Part shown: one piece after another, positions 40,224 to 47,665 of the stretch
Position numbering within the stretch: position 1 is the stretch's first letter
Layout of the letters: the number at the start of each line of letters is the position of its first letter
Assembly (NCBI RefSeq): GCF_900107755.1
Contig: NZ_FNQR01000012.1
Coordinates: 62,001-126,000 of the forward strand
Length of the DNA stretch: 64,000 nt
Direction: 5' to 3'
Origin: Thalassobacillus cyri
GTDB taxonomy: Bacteria > Bacillota > Bacilli > Bacillales > Halobacillaceae
Program-made: the position numbers and the translations under genes
Notes under the pieces: generated by a model
Told to the model about the DNA's origin: nothing
Database searches by the model: none
The model's input: only the letters and a program-made list of their open reading frames with translations

Positions 40224-41907
40224 TAAGCCATTAATAGAAGTGCATCAGCTCACCCTACATTATGAAGAGGCCAAATCTCCGACGTTAAACGGGATTGATT
40301 TTTGCCTATCACACGGGGAAACCGCACTGCTCCTTGGACCAAGCGGATCTGGAAAAAGTACCTTAACGTATTGCCTGAACGGTTTATATCCAGGTGAACT
40401 GGATGGAAGCATGAATGGTAAACGCTATTATCAAGGTGTGCCTTTTGAAAATTTCGAAGCAGGAGAACTGAGCCAGCGGGTTGGAGTGGTTTTTCAAGAT
40501 CCGGAAAGCCAGTTTTGCATGCTGACCGTCGAAGATGAAATAGCTTTTGGTTTGGAAAATTTGAAAACTGCTCCTGAGATAATTAGGGAAAAGGTGGATC
40601 GGGCTCTCGAAATGGTCGGTTTAATGGACGTGAAAGAAGCGGAAATTTCCACTTTATCCGGGGGAATGAAACAAAAATTAGCACTGGCCTGTGTGTTAGC
40701 CATGGAACCTGAACTATTGATCTTGGATGAACCGACTTCCTTACTCGATCCACATGCCAGGCGTTCGTTTATTGAAACAGTAGTTAAGTTGCAAGAAGAA
40801 AATGATTTCGCCTTATTGATTATCGAACACAATTTAGATGAATGGCTCCCATATGGTGATCGTTGTCTATTGATAAATAGTCGGGGAGAAATATTTTATG
40901 ACGGCTCGATTGCTCAAGGTTTTTATCAGCATTACGAAGCCATCAAGAGCGAAGGGATTTGGGTTCCTGAGCTTTTCCGGACAGCTCAGGAGTTGAGTGA
41001 TCAAGGCTTGATTGAACTCGGCGGGGAATATCCTGTCCGGCTGGAATCCCTGGCTGGCAATATACCAGAGACACTGGAATACAAGCCTGCCGAGTTATTA
41101 TCGGAGACCAAGTATATTGACTCCTCACGAGAGACCCATCTGTCCCTGCAAAACATCGGTTATAAACATATCCTTGGAGATATAACGACCGAAATCAAAG
41201 AGGGGGAATGGGCAGCCATTATTGGTGCCAATGGTGCCGGGAAAACTACCCTGAGTCTGTTGATGGCAGGGCTGCTGCATTCCTCTACAGGTAACATCCA
41301 GCTGAATAATAAAGCGATGGCTGATTACCGGGAGCATTTGTTATGGCAGGAAATCGGCTATGTTTTTCAAAATCCTGAATATCAATTTGTCGCTGATACT
41401 GTTTTTGAAGAGGTTGCCTTTGGCTTGCGTTTGCAGGAGATTCCAGAAAAAGTACTGACTGAAAAAACAAACCATCTGCTTGATAGGTACGGTTTACTTA
41501 CGCATGCCGACCGTCATCCCTATACATTGAGTCAGGGACAAAAGCGGCGCTTGAGCATCGCCACCATGATGGTTGAGCACCAAAGCCTGTTGATATTAGA
41601 TGAACCGACCTTCGGGCAGGATGAGCGGGCAGCTGCTGAAATCATCGATTTGCTGGAAGCGCGTAATCAAGCCGGTACCACCCTGGTGATGGTCACCCAT
41701 GACATGGAGCTCGTCGAGCAGCATGCAGATCATGTCATTGTAGTAGATAAGGGAAAAGTGGCATTTGAAGGCAGCCCTTCTGAGCTGTGGCAAAAAAATA
41801 ATCATTGGCTGGAACAGCATCATTTGCAAAAACCGTTTCGCGTGAGGCTTGAAGAAGCAGCAAGAAAGAGGGAGGGCAATTATGAATTTACAGGAACTCA
41901 ATCCTAG
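40210..41907 (+). CDS. ykoD: ECF transporter twin-ATPase subunit
   Basis: 565 residues from ATG 40210 (CATAGGAG upstream), overlapping ykoE by 14 nt; the frame is open further upstream, but that part is a shadow of ykoE. Two ABC ATPase domains in one chain: Walker A GPSGSGKST and GANGAGKTT, Q-loops, signatures LSGGMKQ and LSQGQKR, Walker B LLILDEPTS and LLILDEPTF, each followed by an H-loop (IIEHNLDE and VTHDMEL). Powers uptake through YkoC/YkoE. Confidence 0.94.
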   Translation: MAPHDKPLIEVHQLTLHYEEAKSPTLNGIDFCLSHGETALLLGPSGSGKSTLTYCLNGLYPGELDGSMNGKRYYQGVPFENFEAGELSQRVGVVFQDPESQFCMLTVEDEIAFGLENLKTAPEIIREKVDRALEMVGLMDVKEAEISTLSGGMKQKLALACVLAMEPELLILDEPTSLLDPHARRSFIETVVKLQEENDFALLIIEHNLDEWLPYGDRCLLINSRGEIFYDGSIAQGFYQHYEAIKSEGIWVPELFRTAQELSDQGLIELGGEYPVRLESLAGNIPETLEYKPAELLSETKYIDSSRETHLSLQNIGYKHILGDITTEIKEGEWAAIIGANGAGKTTLSLLMAGLLHSSTGNIQLNNKAMADYREHLLWQEIGYVFQNPEYQFVADTVFEEVAFGLRLQEIPEKVLTEKTNHLLDRYGLLTHADRHPYTLSQGQKRRLSIATMMVEHQSLLILDEPTFGQDERAAAEIIDLLEARNQAGTTLVMVTHDMELVEQHADHVIVVDKGKVAFEGSPSELWQKNNHWLEQHHLQKPFRVRLEEAARKREGNYEFTGTQS

Positions 41908-42661
41908 CATGAAGGCGATAACGATAGTATTGGCTGTGTTCCTGCTGGCCTTTGTATTCGACCCGATTACCCCGCTCCTCTTTTCCAGTGGGGTAGTAAT
42001 CCTCACATTTTTATTCGGGCGTGTGTCATGGAAGATCTGGTCGCTTTATTTTGTGCCATTCTTGATTATTGCTTTCGGCTTTTTTTGGACGACACTTATT
42101 TTCGCGGATACCGGCAGCCAGGCAGGAACTATCGTTGACCTCGGGTTTTTAACTTTTTCTCACTCTGATTTTCAAGTAGCCATCTCACTGGCATTGAGAG
42201 TACTTGGTTTTGCTTTGTTATCCTTATTGTTCATCCTGACGACAAATAAAACCGAATTCCTGCTCAGCCTGATGCAGCAATTGAAACTGTCGCCAAAAAT
42301 TGCCTATGGAGTGCTTGCCGGTTATCGCTTTTTGCCGATGATGATGACCGAATGGAAAGCAATCCGGATGGCTCACCGCATCCGTGGCGTGCGTAGGGGA
42401 AAGGGAATCAGCGGGCGGGTGCAGGAGATGAAGCGCTATGTCATCCCGCTGTTAGCAAGCGCCATTCGTAAAGCCGAGCGGACAGCAATCGCTATGGAAT
42501 CCAAGGGGTTTACAGGCAGCAAAGAACGAACCTTTTACAGGAATATGAAAGTAACCCCTAAAGATTGGGTATTTCTTGGCGTGATGCTGTCTTTATATGG
42601 AGTAAGTGTGTATTGTTCCGTCCGATGGGGATATTTCCAATGGTATGATGGGCAATTGTAA
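41882..42661 (+). CDS. ykoC: ECF transporter transmembrane subunit (EcfT type)
   Basis: 259 residues from ATG 41882 (AGGGAGGGC upstream), overlapping ykoD by 26 nt. Five to six membrane helices and the cytoplasmic coupling region with Arg motifs (AYGVLAGYRFLPMMMTEWKAIRMAHRIRGVRRG ... RKAERTAIAMESKGF), whose A-R-G/A-R-A-type helices dock on the ATPases. Fourth gene of a fully self-contained ECF system: unlike ThiT it does not need a shared module. Confidence 0.93.
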   Translation: MNLQELNPSMKAITIVLAVFLLAFVFDPITPLLFSSGVVILTFLFGRVSWKIWSLYFVPFLIIAFGFFWTTLIFADTGSQAGTIVDLGFLTFSHSDFQVAISLALRVLGFALLSLLFILTTNKTEFLLSLMQQLKLSPKIAYGVLAGYRFLPMMMTEWKAIRMAHRIRGVRRGKGISGRVQEMKRYVIPLLASAIRKAERTAIAMESKGFTGSKERTFYRNMKVTPKDWVFLGVMLSLYGVSVYCSVRWGYFQWYDGQL

Positions 42662-42710
42662 ATTTGTCATGGAATGATGGACTAGGAGAAGTGCCAATAC
42701 TCTTAGGTGA

Positions 42711-42763
42711 AAGCTGAATTTTTAGGATGGTACAAGCGGCCAAACTGGAAATTCAGCTTTTTG
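42711..42763 (+). terminator. Intrinsic terminator of ykoFEDC
   Basis: AAGCTGAATTT ... AAATTCAGCTT with a 27-nt loop, followed by TTTG. Confidence 0.75.
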
Positions 42764-42811
42764 ACGCTGAGGAGATTGTCCGTTTTACTTTTATTAAAAA
42801 GGAAGATTCCT

Positions 42812-43801
42812 ATGCTTATCAAAAGCCATGAAGTTCCTGAAGCCCTCCTGAATTTATTAGCCATTCAGCGTCGATTGGCAAGTGACCATCCACAATATGC
42901 CGGCGTGAAAACTGACCTGGCTATGTATCAGTCCGGTTACCGCGGAGAGCTGGCACTTGATTATCATTTAAATTTTCTGGACGAGAAAGAAAGCTTCATT
43001 TTACACGGGGTAAGGTTGCAAAACCGCAACTTTTTTCAAATCGACACCCTGGTCTTAACGAATAAGTTTTTTCTGATAGTAGAAGTGAAAAATCTTACTG
43101 GGGTTATCCGATTCGACCACGGATTCGGTCAGATGACCCAGGAAAGGTATGGTGAAAACCGTCCGTTCAAGGATCCAATCGCCCAGGCTGACAACCAGGC
43201 TTTCCAATTACAAAGCTGGCTGATCAAGCAAGAAATCAGGAGCATTCCAATAGAAACGCTAGTCGTATTTGTCAGTAGCAACGTGCACCTAACAAGGGTG
43301 GGAGAGAGTTGTGTAGATGACCGTATCATCCATGCCGGTAAACTCAATGAAGTATTTAAGACCCTGCATCAAAAATATCAGCGCCCGCTCCTCGAATTGC
43401 ATGAGATTAGAAAATTGGCAATACGTATGAAAAAACAGAACCAACCGCTGCGTCTCGACATGATGAAGAAATACAAACTCACAGCAAGCGACATAGTACC
43501 TGGGGTGATTTGCGAGTCGTGTGGCGGCTTACCTATGATTCGCAAAAATGGCATATGGGAATGCAGGGGGTGTGGCCATCAAAATAAAAATAGCCACTTA
43601 GAAACCTTCAAAGATTTTCAGCTGTTATTCAAAGATACAATCTCTAATAGGGAAGCCAGGTGGCTTCTCCAGCTAGATGACCAGCAAGTTATGAGTAAAA
43701 TATTGGGGCGAAGTGGGTTGCAACATAATGGGGGAATAAAGGGTAGAAGATATTTCCTGAATTATGACTACCAGAAAGATTATTTCTATCTGCTTAACTA
43801 A
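42812..43801 (+). CDS. NERD-domain protein with C-terminal zinc ribbon
   Basis: 329 residues from ATG 42812 (AAAAAGGAAG upstream); an in-frame start at 42707 lies in the preceding terminator. NERD (nuclease-related) domain near residues 45-160: YRGELALDYHL, FFQIDTLVLTNKFFLIVEVKNLTG, with the acidic/Glu-x-Lys pattern of the restriction-nuclease fold. A CxxC ... CxxC zinc ribbon follows (CESCGG and CRGCGH, about 245-270), then about 60 residues ending KGRRYFLNYDYQKDYFYLLN. Probably DNA-associated; a nuclease activity is inferred, not shown. Monocistronic, no defence genes nearby. Confidence 0.85.
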   Translation: MLIKSHEVPEALLNLLAIQRRLASDHPQYAGVKTDLAMYQSGYRGELALDYHLNFLDEKESFILHGVRLQNRNFFQIDTLVLTNKFFLIVEVKNLTGVIRFDHGFGQMTQERYGENRPFKDPIAQADNQAFQLQSWLIKQEIRSIPIETLVVFVSSNVHLTRVGESCVDDRIIHAGKLNEVFKTLHQKYQRPLLELHEIRKLAIRMKKQNQPLRLDMMKKYKLTASDIVPGVICESCGGLPMIRKNGIWECRGCGHQNKNSHLETFKDFQLLFKDTISNREARWLLQLDDQQVMSKILGRSGLQHNGGIKGRRYFLNYDYQKDYFYLLN

Positions 43802-43803
43802 TT

Positions 43804-43959
43804 TGTCTAGTAAAACAGCTTTGTTGTCTAGTAAATTTTAAATTTTGTCTAGTAAAACTTCGACTTTGTCGAGTAAAACCTCGAAATTGTCTAGTAAATC
43901 TTTATTATTGTCTAGTAACCACTGAAGTTTGTCTAGTATATAAACCGAATGTCTAGTAT
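43804..43959. repeat. Eight-copy 21-nt-period array with core TGTCTAGTA
   Basis: Cores begin at 43804, 43825, 43846, 43867 (TGTCGAGTA), 43888, 43909, 43930 and 43950: exactly 21 nt apart except the last. The 12 bases between cores vary but are T/A-rich, often AAAC. This is the reverse complement of the TACTAGACA array at 20508. Like that one, it lies between convergent genes and every frame has stops. Confidence 0.88.
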
Positions 43960-44041
43960 GTTCTTTTCTAAAGCGAGTTCCCGCTAGGAATAGCTTTACT
44001 CCGTAGCAACCAGATTCCGCTCTGCCGCCATAATAAAAAGG

Positions 44042-44066
44042 AAAAAATCCCGCGTCAGCGGGATTT
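44042..44066 (-). terminator. Intrinsic terminator of the minus-strand GNAT gene
   Basis: On the minus strand AAATCCCGC-TGAC-GCGGGATTT followed by TTTCC; the right edge touches the stop codon. Confidence 0.85.
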
Positions 44067-44671
44067 CACAACTTTGAAACTATTTGTTTTTCTATTGTAC
44101 TGTGGATCGCTTCCCATTCCTCACGCAGTACCCCCATCCGGATGGCGTCATAATGCTTTCCTTCATAAATACGGCATTTCCGTATCCGGCCTTCTAATTT
44201 CAAACCTAGTTTTTCTCCTACACGCATCATGCGCTCGTTCTTTGACCAGGTCGTTAAGCCGACACGAGCGAGCGGCAAAACAGAAAACAAGTGATCGATC
44301 CACAGGATCAATGCTTCAGTACCGTACCCGCCATTCCAATATTCCGGCCGGTAAATGCCTATCCCTACTTCAAGCCAAAGCGAGGCTTTGTGTTCCCAAT
44401 AATAACTAACTGTTCCGATAATATCCCCATCTACTTCAATGATCAGCCGTGAGTCTGGTTCATCGGGAGAGAGCCGCTCTTTTCTTGCCCGTTCGTAGCT
44501 TCGGTAGCTGTCCAGGGTATGGGGTTCGAGGGGATAATATGGGGCATCCCATTTTTTCCATTCCGGGTCTTTATCTTTATAAATGAGTTTCCATAATTGT
44601 TCATGATCCTGTTCCGTGATGCTTCTCAACTTGACGCGCTTTCCAATAAGAAAGCTTTCTTTAGCGGTCAT
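44066..44671 (-). CDS. GNAT family N-acetyltransferase (RimJ/RimL-like)
   Basis: 201 residues; ATG at 44671. GKRVKLRSITEQDHEQLWKL at the start, IEVDGDIIGTVSYYWEHKA, the acetyl-CoA loop YRPEYWNGGYGTEALILWIDHLF, and ERMMRVGEKLGLKLEGRIRKC. The GGYGTEA motif is the pyrophosphate-binding turn. Cytoplasmic acetyltransferase of unknown substrate. Only distantly similar to the GNAT at 4806. Confidence 0.88.
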   Translation of the reverse strand: MTAKESFLIGKRVKLRSITEQDHEQLWKLIYKDKDPEWKKWDAPYYPLEPHTLDSYRSYERARKERLSPDEPDSRLIIEVDGDIIGTVSYYWEHKASLWLEVGIGIYRPEYWNGGYGTEALILWIDHLFSVLPLARVGLTTWSKNERMMRVGEKLGLKLEGRIRKCRIYEGKHYDAIRMGVLREEWEAIHSTIEKQIVSKL

Positions 44672-44748
44672 CCAGCCACCCCCAGGTTAATCCTTCTTCT
44701 TTATCCTATCATACTTGCTCAGGTATTTAACCATCCAGGAATCATGTT

Positions 44749-44776
44749 TTGTATACCAGCAGTTGGGTAATATAAT
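44749..44776 (+). promoter_or_regulatory. Sigma-A promoter of corA
   Basis: -35 TTGTAT (44749-44754), 16-nt spacer, -10 TATAAT (44771-44776), 36 nt before the ATG. No magnesium riboswitch fits in this short leader. Confidence 0.6.
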
Positions 44777-44811
44777 TAGAAGTTAAAGGAAGAAGCAGGA
44801 AGGGTTTTTAT

Positions 44812-45756
44812 ATGTTGAAATTGACCGCTTATACAAAACAAGGGGAACTGATCGAAGACAATTCGCTTGAACCTTTGAAAACAAATGATATCCGTTGGTA
44901 CTGGGTCGATTTCGATCAGCCCAGTGAAGCAGAGACGGATCTCCTTGACAGTTATTTTGATTTTCATCCGCTGGCAATCGAAGACTGTATTCATGACCTG
45001 CAGCGGCCGAAGATGGATTACTATGATGATCATACCTTGATCGTCATCCATGCCATTGATGCCAAAGAACTTAAAAAACAGGAAATCGATATCTTTTTCG
45101 GCGAAGACTTTATTATTACGTACCATAAGCAGGAATTGCCGGTATTGGATCACATCATCCGGATGGTCAAGAAAAAACAGCCGACCTGGGATGAATACTA
45201 TGTGTTACATTATATCTTTGATGCCGTCGTCGATAATTATTTTCCAATTGTTTATGAAATTGAAGACCATATCAACGAAATTGAAGAAAATACGAAAAAT
45301 CTTTCGATTGATAAGCTCCTGGAGCAAATGTTCGACCGGCGTAGTGAACTGCTGACTATGCGGCAGACTGTCCATCCGATGCGTGAATTGTTGTATCGTA
45401 TCCTCAACTCCCAGCACCTCGATGGGGTGAAGCAGGGGAAAGAGTATTTCGCAGATGTTCACGATCATTTGATCAAATTGGCAGATGTGATTGCATCCAA
45501 TCGTGACTTGACGCAGGACATCCGGGACAGCTACTTATCGTTAACCTCACACCAGCAGAACAAAACAATGCAGGTACTGACGGTCATTTCCGTGATTTTC
45601 ATGCCACTGACTTTTATTGCTGGGGTTTATGGAATGAATTTCGAATACATGCCGGAGCTGGATGAACGATATGCCTATCCAATTGTTTGGATATTCATGA
45701 TTGTGCTGTCTATAGCGATGATTATCTGGTTTAAAAGCAAAGGTTGGTTTAGTTAA
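44812..45756 (+). CDS. corA: CorA-family Mg2+/Co2+ transporter
   Basis: 314 residues; ATG at 44812. Long soluble cytoplasmic N-terminal funnel with many acidic residues, then two C-terminal membrane helices. The pore motif GMN is present (GVYGMNFEYMPEL), followed by the acidic loop, and the basic tail FKSKGWFS closes the protein. Homopentameric channel for Mg2+ or Co2+ uptake. Monocistronic. Confidence 0.93.
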   Translation: MLKLTAYTKQGELIEDNSLEPLKTNDIRWYWVDFDQPSEAETDLLDSYFDFHPLAIEDCIHDLQRPKMDYYDDHTLIVIHAIDAKELKKQEIDIFFGEDFIITYHKQELPVLDHIIRMVKKKQPTWDEYYVLHYIFDAVVDNYFPIVYEIEDHINEIEENTKNLSIDKLLEQMFDRRSELLTMRQTVHPMRELLYRILNSQHLDGVKQGKEYFADVHDHLIKLADVIASNRDLTQDIRDSYLSLTSHQQNKTMQVLTVISVIFMPLTFIAGVYGMNFEYMPELDERYAYPIVWIFMIVLSIAMIIWFKSKGWFS

Positions 45757-45783
45757 ACCGGCTTCTGAATTCAAATGCCTCCC

Positions 45784-45824
45784 AGGTGCCCGTTTCCTTA
45801 CAGAAGGAAGCGGGCACCTTTTTT
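45784..45824 (+). terminator. Intrinsic terminator of corA
   Basis: AGGTGCCCGTTTCCTT-ACAG-AAGGAAGCGGGCACCT with TTTTTT. Confidence 0.9.
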
Positions 45825-45949
45825 GCAGGTTACATCCAGCTCCGCCGCACAGGACGTGCAAGTGCCGATGTTGCCACACTAGAACTACTTCTTTGAAAGT
45901 ACTTCCCAGAAAAAGACAAAGTCTTTTTTGAGGACGTGACGTTTTCATC

Positions 45950-46061
45950 GGCCAGCGCCTACCCCCTCGAGGTCTTAAGTCAATCCTTTCTGTGACAGAG
46001 AACGTCACGGCGAGGCTTGACTTAGCTTGTCGGGGGTGAGCAAGGATCTTGCGCTTTTGTT
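45950..46061. repeat. AGCGCC-family intergenic hairpin repeat
   Basis: Starts GGCCAGCGCCTACCCCCTCG and ends GGGGGTGAGCAAGGATCTTG plus CGCTTTT. Left GACTTAAG-type and right CTTAG arms pair across about 110 bp. It shares a 28-base identical block with the copy at 55651. A tail fragment (GCAAGGCGCTTGCGCTTTTG) is also at 50019. The remainder of the gap 45825-46175 shows no gene. Confidence 0.8.
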
Positions 46062-46175
46062 GGTCCGATAAAAAGTTCAGTCTAAAGGCTGAAGTATAAT
46101 CACTCCGCTGACTGTTATGGAAAAGATGAAAAGTCCCTATACTTAGACTTAGAAAAGCAAACGGAGGAGATAAGC

Positions 46176-46262
46176 ATGAACTTTTTAAAAAAATGGATCG
46201 AGAAAACGAAATCTAACCCCTATCGTGATGTCTGGATCGAAATGCAAAGACGGCACATTTGA
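46176..46262 (+). CDS. 28-residue basic micro-peptide
   Basis: ATG at 46176 with a perfect ACGGAGGAGATAAGC site. Amphipathic, with two Trp (FLKKWIEKTKSNP, RDVWIEMQRRH). It shares a transcript with the next micro-ORF and both end at a strong terminator, so expression is likely. No family is known to me; it resembles in style the small ORFs of the YrzI operon at 50 kb. Confidence 0.5.
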   Translation: MNFLKKWIEKTKSNPYRDVWIEMQRRHI

Positions 46263-46293
46263 TTGGTAAAAATAAAGAAAAGGATGTGAGGTT

Positions 46294-46350
46294 ATGTATT
46301 TCAATGAGTATGAAATTTCTAAACAAGTTGAAACTCGCCGTCCCCGATAA
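46294..46350 (+). CDS. 18-residue micro-peptide
   Basis: ATG at 46294 after AAAAGGATGTGAGG, ending at TAA 46348-46350, 8 nt before the terminator stem. Sequence MYFNEYEISKQVETRRPR. Support is the ribosome binding site and placement directly before a terminator. Confidence 0.4.
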   Translation: MYFNEYEISKQVETRRPR

Positions 46351-46358
46351 CAGGAAGC

Positions 46359-46387
46359 CCACTTGATAAATATTCAAGTGGGTTTTT
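46359..46387 (+). terminator. Terminator of the two-micro-ORF transcript
   Basis: CCCACTTGA-TAAATAT-TCAAGTGGG followed by TTTTTCC. Confidence 0.88.
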
Positions 46388-46442
46388 CCGGTGTGCATGT
46401 CCGATACTCTCCTTGCATAAGATGCAGTGGGGGGAATTACAG

Positions 46443-46934
46443 ATGCATTCTTCAATGATATTGTTGATCGTAACCTTATCACTCGTAACGTTTATGGTTA
46501 TTTTTCAATTAAGGAAATTCGAAACAGAAAGTCACCATCATGCTGTCAGTACTGCTGTCATCATGGTAATCATCTTATATGTGAGCAGTCTGTCATCTTT
46601 ATTCTTAACATCCCTCGTAGTTGTGCTGGTGATAGGGGGAGTGGTTGCCGGCCTGCTCAGCCTTGCCTTTGGTTTCCAGGATACCCTGCAGTGGCCTGCA
46701 ATCGTGCACGGGTTGATGGCAGCTTTGATGGGCTGGATGGTCATGATGATGTTAGGTACAGAAGAAAAAGTTCAGTATCTGGAGATTTTATCGCTGATTT
46801 CTTTCATTTTAATGACTGGCTGGCTGTTCATCTCCTTGGCAAAAGATAGTGAGTCGTATAACAAATTATTTTTATTTTGCTTCGTGGTACTTGTATTTCA
46901 TGAATTCTTAAGAAAAGTCGTCTGGCCGGTATAA
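46443..46934 (+). CDS. Small integral membrane protein of unknown function
   Basis: 163 residues from ATG 46443, chosen for the GTGGGGGG site; a TTG at 46413 is in frame but has no site. Five to six hydrophobic segments nearly fill the protein; short charged loops FQLRKFETESHHH and AKDSESYNK. No family is recognised. Monocistronic with its own terminator. Confidence 0.7.
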   Translation: MHSSMILLIVTLSLVTFMVIFQLRKFETESHHHAVSTAVIMVIILYVSSLSSLFLTSLVVVLVIGGVVAGLLSLAFGFQDTLQWPAIVHGLMAALMGWMVMMMLGTEEKVQYLEILSLISFILMTGWLFISLAKDSESYNKLFLFCFVVLVFHEFLRKVVWPV

Positions 46935-46958
46935 AGGTGAGAGCGATCTCTAAAAAGG

Positions 46959-46991
46959 CAGTACCTTCTGAACAGGAGATACTGTTTTTTT
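46959..46991 (+). terminator. Terminator of the membrane protein gene
   Basis: CAGTACCTTCTG-AA-CAGGAGATACTG (two mismatches) with TTTTTTTG. Confidence 0.7.
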
Positions 46992-47120
46992 GTGCCATAA
47001 TAACTGTCTTATGTCATTGACTTGCACGCGTTGGAATCCGAATGAAAATTGGATGTTTATTCCTCACCTGGAAAGGGAATATTTCTATTATTATGAATGT
47101 TCAAGGGGGTATACTAAAAA

Positions 47121-47585
47121 GTGAGCGATCCTATCGAAATTTCCAGGATAACGATCATTCAGGAGGAACGGCCGAACCGACGTGCTTATATTGCAGATTT
47201 TGAGGAGCCGGTCCATTATGGGGTACACGGCGGAGTCAAGGATTTCTACAAGGCAGTCCCTGAAACAGAACATCCATCCACGTTGGATCACATTGTTTCA
47301 GCAGCAGGTGGCTGACTGACTGGAACATTATCTGGCGCGCTGGAGGCGCGTAAAATACCAACGTTTCCTGATAAACTGCGAGGCAGCTTTGAAGGGGTGA
47401 TCGAAGCACCAGATGGGGTGTTGAAAATCACCAAAATCCGCTGTCATTATCAATTAAAGATACCGGAAGGAAAACGGGATGCGGCTGAAAGAGCTTTAGC
47501 TGTATTCGAGCAAAGTTGTCCGGTTGCTCAAACCCTGAAGGGGTGCGTCCAATTTGAGCATGACTGGGATATCGAAGAAATATAA
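47121..47585 (+). CDS. OsmC-family protein, candidate selenoprotein with in-frame TGA at the catalytic Cys
   Basis: GTG 47121 to TAA 47585 is one frame of 154 residues apart from a single TGA at 47313-47315 (residue 65). The first part gives ISRITIIQEERPNRRAYIAD, HYGVHGGVKDFY and HPSTLDHIVSAAGG; the TGA then replaces the residue that is Cys in OsmC/YhfA-type proteins (AAGGC); LTGTLSGALEARKIPTFPDK and the second conserved cysteine in SCPVAQ (Cys133) follow in frame. No other defect is seen. A GC hairpin 20 nt after the TGA fits a bacterial SECIS. OsmC/Ohr proteins are thiol peroxidases, and OsmC-like Sec proteins have been reported from metagenomes. Alternative: a nonsense-mutated pseudogene or a sequencing error. 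Confidence 0.7.
47336..47351 (+). promoter_or_regulatory. Candidate bacterial SECIS hairpin
   Basis: CGCGC (47336-47340), loop TGGAG (47341-47345), GCGCG (47346-47350), plus a G-T pair at the base. The loop starts 25 nt after the in-frame TGA and has G at its second position. Both fit the usual bacterial SECIS rules (small apical loop with an early G, 16-37 nt from the UGA). Confidence 0.6.
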
Positions 47586-47599
47586 AGGGTAGATGATCC

Positions 47600-47632
47600 A
47601 AATAGACCGCTCAACAGAGCGGTCTATTTATG
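47600..47632. terminator. Bidirectional terminator between the OsmC gene and the flavoprotein gene
   Basis: AAATAGACCGCTC-AACA-GAGCGGTCTATTT with T-rich ends on both strands. Confidence 0.85.
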
Positions 47633-47665
47633 TTTGATAGGCTTGGACGTTCAATTTAGCCCGGA

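Noticed and set aside
45547-46008. 153-residue minus-strand ORF
   Set aside because: It overlaps the corA 3' end, its terminator and the AGCGCC repeat, with no coding features.
47397-47585. Separate 62-residue gene after the OsmC TGA
   Set aside because: Starts at an internal GTG without a ribosome binding site and lacks the OsmC catalytic half; it is the in-frame continuation of the gene at 47121.
47121-47585. OsmC gene as a simple pseudogene
   Set aside because: Not chosen as the main reading because the stop is exactly at the catalytic Cys and a SECIS-like hairpin follows, with no other defect. It stays possible until sel genes are checked.
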